The notes beneath the pieces were generated by a model that saw only the letters and a list, made by a program, of their open reading frames with translations, ran no database searches and was not told where the DNA came from. Position numbers and translations under genes: made by a program. Shown here one piece after another: positions 9,101 to 10,362 of a stretch of DNA of 10,362 nucleotides. How positions within the stretch are numbered: position 1 is the stretch's first letter; each line of letters begins with the position of its first letter. This DNA comes from Methanosarcinales archaeon (GTDB taxonomy: Archaea; Halobacteriota; Methanosarcinia; Methanosarcinales; Methanosarcinaceae), in assembly GCA_012329085.1 (NCBI GenBank), contig JAAXQB010000203.1:1-10362 (forward strand). The letters run 5' to 3'.

Positions 9101-9401
9101 TATAATACACATTTCCAGTAGCTTTTATTATAACTTCAGGCTTTGATATAAGTTCTTTTTTTTGCGACAATATTGAAACTTTTAATTCTGATGCTCGTAT
9201 CGATGCTGTTTTACTATCATCAAATGTGATATTTTTTGTTTCATCGGATTCTGGTTTTCGGGCTGCAAGTGTTCCAATTAAATACAATCTATGTGGCTTT
9301 TCATTTATAATTTCATCATCGTTATGAGTGCCCATAACTTTAGAGATAATATATCCTGTAATATTGGATGCAAATTTTTCTTGGATAGGTGTGTCAATCA
9401 T
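6123..9401 (-). CDS. drmA: DrmA-like SF2 helicase
   Basis: This 1092-aa protein begins the operon. After a roughly 390-residue N-terminal region of unknown detail come GWRLFQLAFFLSS and Walker A DTGGGKSEAY (427-436, K432). Motif Ia-like KFPLRMLSIQQLERAA follows, then a zinc ribbon (C541, C544, C567, C570) and RPTIIISTVDKWASLSRQRR. Further cysteines C618, C631 and C641 sit around a strongly acidic segment at about 627-652. The Walker B box is DEMH at 660-663, motif III is SAT at 698-700, motif V is SHGVDLDE from 890, and motif VI is QSLSRVGR at 915-922. All core helicase motifs are intact, so it should be an active ATPase that moves on or remodels DNA. Length and zinc insertion fit DrmA. DISARM DrmA is a helicase-family protein that partners DrmB and recognises invading DNA. 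The start is ATG with a weak GATGAT upstream. Confidence 0.87.
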   Translation of the reverse strand: MIDTPIQEKFASNITGYIISKVMGTHNDDEIINEKPHRLYLIGTLAARKPESDETKNITFDDSKTASIRASELKVSILSQKKELISKPEVIIKATGNVYYKIKNDVNSENLTDENKDKNPKKNKWKRLSFSEKFKLNLCQDSEFNLDFSKTYEKANNDVAINKKIIDGIWNVKISVKLTEFDEDNVLISFNYENTSQEPEQTDIDFERTLFNCNIEIDIGNLIIKEFIDEYNYEGYKQKYFYDFRTKNCQAIWLDDKRKQFTTEHFARFEQENIRPMESILGLDLTFANLMIEKNAIYSLEGFIDEMKKYDRIYKTNVTLCVSENEYQSREKNSNRQNTWKERNQLAEHFEKLIVRIENGLNLIKTDANVKESFLKTNESFYNYYLAQDISIPQAGWRLFQLAFFLSSIESVVKECDLDIVDVLHVDTGGGKSEAYFALIVFTSFYERCIGRKDGVSAIVKFPLRMLSIQQLERAASVIMHSEEVRKKYKELFSGDPFSLGYYVGSKDSDFPDLYAKVKANLYENKKLISPPPSSKIISKCPICPSNLKGTLRLEEDSKHKRIIHKCDKCNGIYYIYLSDREIFRWRPTIIISTVDKWASLSRQRRVRNLLGGTGSMCPEGHGFIPSGDKCEDKEEEEFQCQNIGEDFSNSEGPRLSIQDEMHLLRERFGTISAHFEGLIETIIEDRTNRKLKHISMSATLNGTKKQIKELYNKKYFVIPGRCPEGAGSKNDFFFEKKEGPKRIIYGLKPNLRDNHYASLRSLLHFAEFIINSQKDLNANPDSFCKKYNLENPSDAQNLLNQYIVPLTYHTKKQDAYDMGRLQNAVIGDKLKKYLNGSDIYGTVLTGDSGLEELKKTIDDVRTFVNDYNPKNVGEKGLTFNPIYATSVVSHGVDLDELNFMIFQGLPYSTSEYIQSLSRVGRKNLGIILLWFYPNRVRDESFYRNFNRYHNSLDHEVRPVPINRFSKLGLMQTINSLFCAGILNYLSNKKGKPLLYKSDVANLTQEDKKDLINFIENIYGKKSIDINITDEVEERINVIIHGKDGEKKFFPNILSKSGNSFFQTQSGMRGIQKQLALDLNYNDERILKQMET

Positions 9402-9460
9402 ATTTTTATCATCTTTAATATATTTATGATTAAAGTATATGTATTTATTGGCTTTAAAAT

Positions 9461-9473
9461 ATTATATATTAAA
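9461..9473 (-). promoter_or_regulatory. Candidate TATA box for the drm operon
   Basis: On the minus strand this reads TTTAATATATAAT, close to an archaeal TATA element. A start site about 25 bases downstream would fall near 9440, leaving a leader of about 40 bases before the drmA ATG. Other AT-rich strings nearby (9417-9428 and 9474-9484) are competitors, so the exact box is uncertain. Confidence 0.4.
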
Positions 9474-9489
9474 GACCTATATATGTGCA

Positions 9490-9508
9490 ATGGATTGTTC
9501 GAATCTAT
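9490..9508. other. 7-bp hairpin resembling a tRNA T-arm
   Basis: ATGGATT and AATCTAT pair across the loop GTTCG, with one G-T pair. Alternatively, GATTG, a TTCGAAT loop and CTATC read as a tRNA T-arm at 9493-9509 with a single T-T mismatch. No matching acceptor 5' strand was found upstream, so there is no intact tRNA. It may be an operator-like dyad upstream of the drmA TATA box or a decayed tRNA 3' end. The base-pairing is visible; the role is inferred. Confidence 0.3.
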
Positions 9509-9528
9509 CACAATTATAAATTAAATGT

Positions 9529-9541
9529 CTCCCCCTCCTCC
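9529..9541. other. G-rich purine tract
   Basis: The minus strand reads GGAGGAGGGGGAG in otherwise very AT-rich intergenic DNA. It resembles a strong Shine-Dalgarno, but no start codon with an open frame follows at a usable distance. It lies between the two promoters and stands out by composition. It might be a protein-binding element or a relic of a deleted gene start. Confidence 0.35.
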
Positions 9542-9585
9542 AATCATAACAATTTTAAAAGCAAATAATATAAACGATTGCCCCC

Positions 9586-9594
9586 TTATATTTA
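9586..9594 (+). promoter_or_regulatory. Candidate TATA box for the tRNA thiolase gene
   Basis: TTATATTTA sits about 30 bases before the ATG at 9621. Transcription would begin about 25 bases downstream of its centre, at or within a few bases of the start codon. This fits the absence of a Shine-Dalgarno and suggests a leaderless or very short-leader mRNA. Confidence 0.4.
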
Positions 9595-9620
9595 AGATAC
9601 TTTTTTTGCAATCTCAAACA

Positions 9621-10362
9621 ATGAACGAAAATCACACAAAAACACAAAAAAAACCATACATAAAATGCACAAAATGTAATAAAGCCGCAATCATATTTCA
9701 AAAATATTCTGGAATGCACCTATGCAAAAATCATTTCATAGCAGATGTCGAAAGAAAAATAAAATTAACCATACGAAAAGATTTTAAAGTGCATAAAAAC
9801 GAAACAATAGCAATTGCATTAAGTGGTGGAAAAGATAGTACTGTTTTATGTTATATATTAGACAAAATATTTGGAAAAAGACCAGATATAAAATTAATTG
9901 CAATAACAATTGATGAAGGTATAGCAGGATATCGAGAAAAATCATTAGAACTTGCAAAAAATTTAACAAAACAACTTAAAATGAAGCATATCATTAAATC
10001 ATTTGAAGATGAATTTGATATTACACTTGATGAACTAACAAAGAAAGAACGAACAAAAGGTGCATGTAGCTATTGTGGAGTGCTTAGAAAAAATCTATTA
10101 AATAAAACTGCAAACAAAATCAAAGCATCAAAACTTGCAACAGGGCATAACCTTGATGATGAAGCACAAACAATTCTTCTAAATCATCTAAGAGGAGATG
10201 TTGCCCGCACACTTAGACTCTCTCCAAAAAAAGCAATTAAAGGGCTTGTGTTTCGTGCAAAACCACTTAAAAACATTCCAGAAAAAGAAGTTGCTTTATA
10301 TGCATATGTAAATAATTTGCCAATCGATTTTAGTGAATGTCCATATGCACACGAATCAATTA
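9621..10362 (+). CDS. ncsA: tRNA 2-thiouridine synthetase NcsA/TtuA family, 3' truncated by window
   Basis: The window holds 247 uninterrupted codons of a protein usually about 300 residues or a little more. An N-terminal zinc ribbon (C16, C19, C35, H38 in CTKC and LCKNH) precedes the ATP-pyrophosphatase PP-loop SGGKDS at 68-73. CSYC (C149, C152) and the CPYA cysteine C240 match the three ligands of the [4Fe-4S] cluster in this family. GHNLDDEAQT at 175-184 is also conserved. The enzyme activates a tRNA uridine by adenylation and replaces oxygen with sulfur. In archaea the relatives modify U34 (NcsA/Ctu1-like) or U54 (TtuA), and the sequence alone does not settle which. It has no Shine-Dalgarno and is probably leaderless. 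It is transcribed away from drmA and is a housekeeping gene flanking the defence locus, with no sign that it belongs to it. The start is the ATG just before the ribbon. Confidence 0.88.
   Translation, partial: MNENHTKTQKKPYIKCTKCNKAAIIFQKYSGMHLCKNHFIADVERKIKLTIRKDFKVHKNETIAIALSGGKDSTVLCYILDKIFGKRPDIKLIAITIDEGIAGYREKSLELAKNLTKQLKMKHIIKSFEDEFDITLDELTKKERTKGACSYCGVLRKNLLNKTANKIKASKLATGHNLDDEAQTILLNHLRGDVARTLRLSPKKAIKGLVFRAKPLKNIPEKEVALYAYVNNLPIDFSECPYAHESI

Noticed and set aside
7168..9105. Plus-strand open frames of 60-90 codons within drmA
   Set aside because: They lie opposite a helicase with intact motifs, have low-complexity Phe/Leu/Ile-rich translations typical of the antisense of A-rich genes, and lack ribosome binding sites.
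9438..9516. Complete tRNA gene ending in the TTCGAAT arm
   Set aside because: No complementary acceptor strand or anticodon arm could be found upstream and the T stem has a T-T mismatch; only a remnant or a chance hairpin is supportable.
1..10362. CRISPR array, insertion sequence or transposase
   Set aside because: No regularly spaced repeats, no transposase motifs and no terminal inverted repeats were seen; homopolymer A/T runs are due to base composition.

Overview
The window comes from a low-GC archaeon, most likely a methanogen-type euryarchaeon. The reasons are an archaeal NcsA/TtuA-type tRNA thiolase (N-terminal zinc ribbon, SGGKDS PP-loop, CSYC and CPYA cluster cysteines), archaeal-style TATA boxes, and a leaderless-looking start beside genes with GGAG-type ribosome binding sites. 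The species cannot be fixed from this sequence alone.

Layout. (1) Bases 1-86, minus strand: the N-terminus of a protein that runs off the left edge, probably a B12-binding-type radical SAM protein starting at TTG. (2) Bases 150-9401, minus strand: a four-gene, tightly coupled operon read right to left. It encodes a DrmA-like SF2 helicase (1092 aa), a DrmB-like DUF1998 protein (633 aa), a DrmC-like phospholipase-D-fold protein (268 aa) and a large unrecognised protein (1089 aa) in a slot where a DrmE-type subunit could sit. Neighbouring genes are separated by 2 bases or overlap by 4 (ATGA). (3) Bases 9402-9620: a 219-base divergent intergenic region with TATA-like elements for both directions, a 7-bp hairpin that resembles a tRNA T-arm, and a strikingly G-rich purine tract. 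(4) Bases 9621-10362, plus strand: the first 247 codons of the tRNA thiolase, running off the right edge.

The central block is the core of a DISARM-type anti-phage system. In characterised DISARM, DrmA and DrmB form a DNA-engaging helicase complex, DrmC is a PLD-fold protein, and a DNA methylase marks host DNA. No methylase is encoded here, although class 1 and class 2 DISARM are both defined with one. Either it lies beyond the left edge past the radical SAM gene, or it is elsewhere in the genome, or this is a methylase-free variant in which the 1089-aa protein (and perhaps the radical SAM enzyme) supplies target discrimination or a different effector activity. That protein and the possible radical SAM partner are the most interesting items. 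The thiolase is a housekeeping gene that marks the edge of the defence locus.
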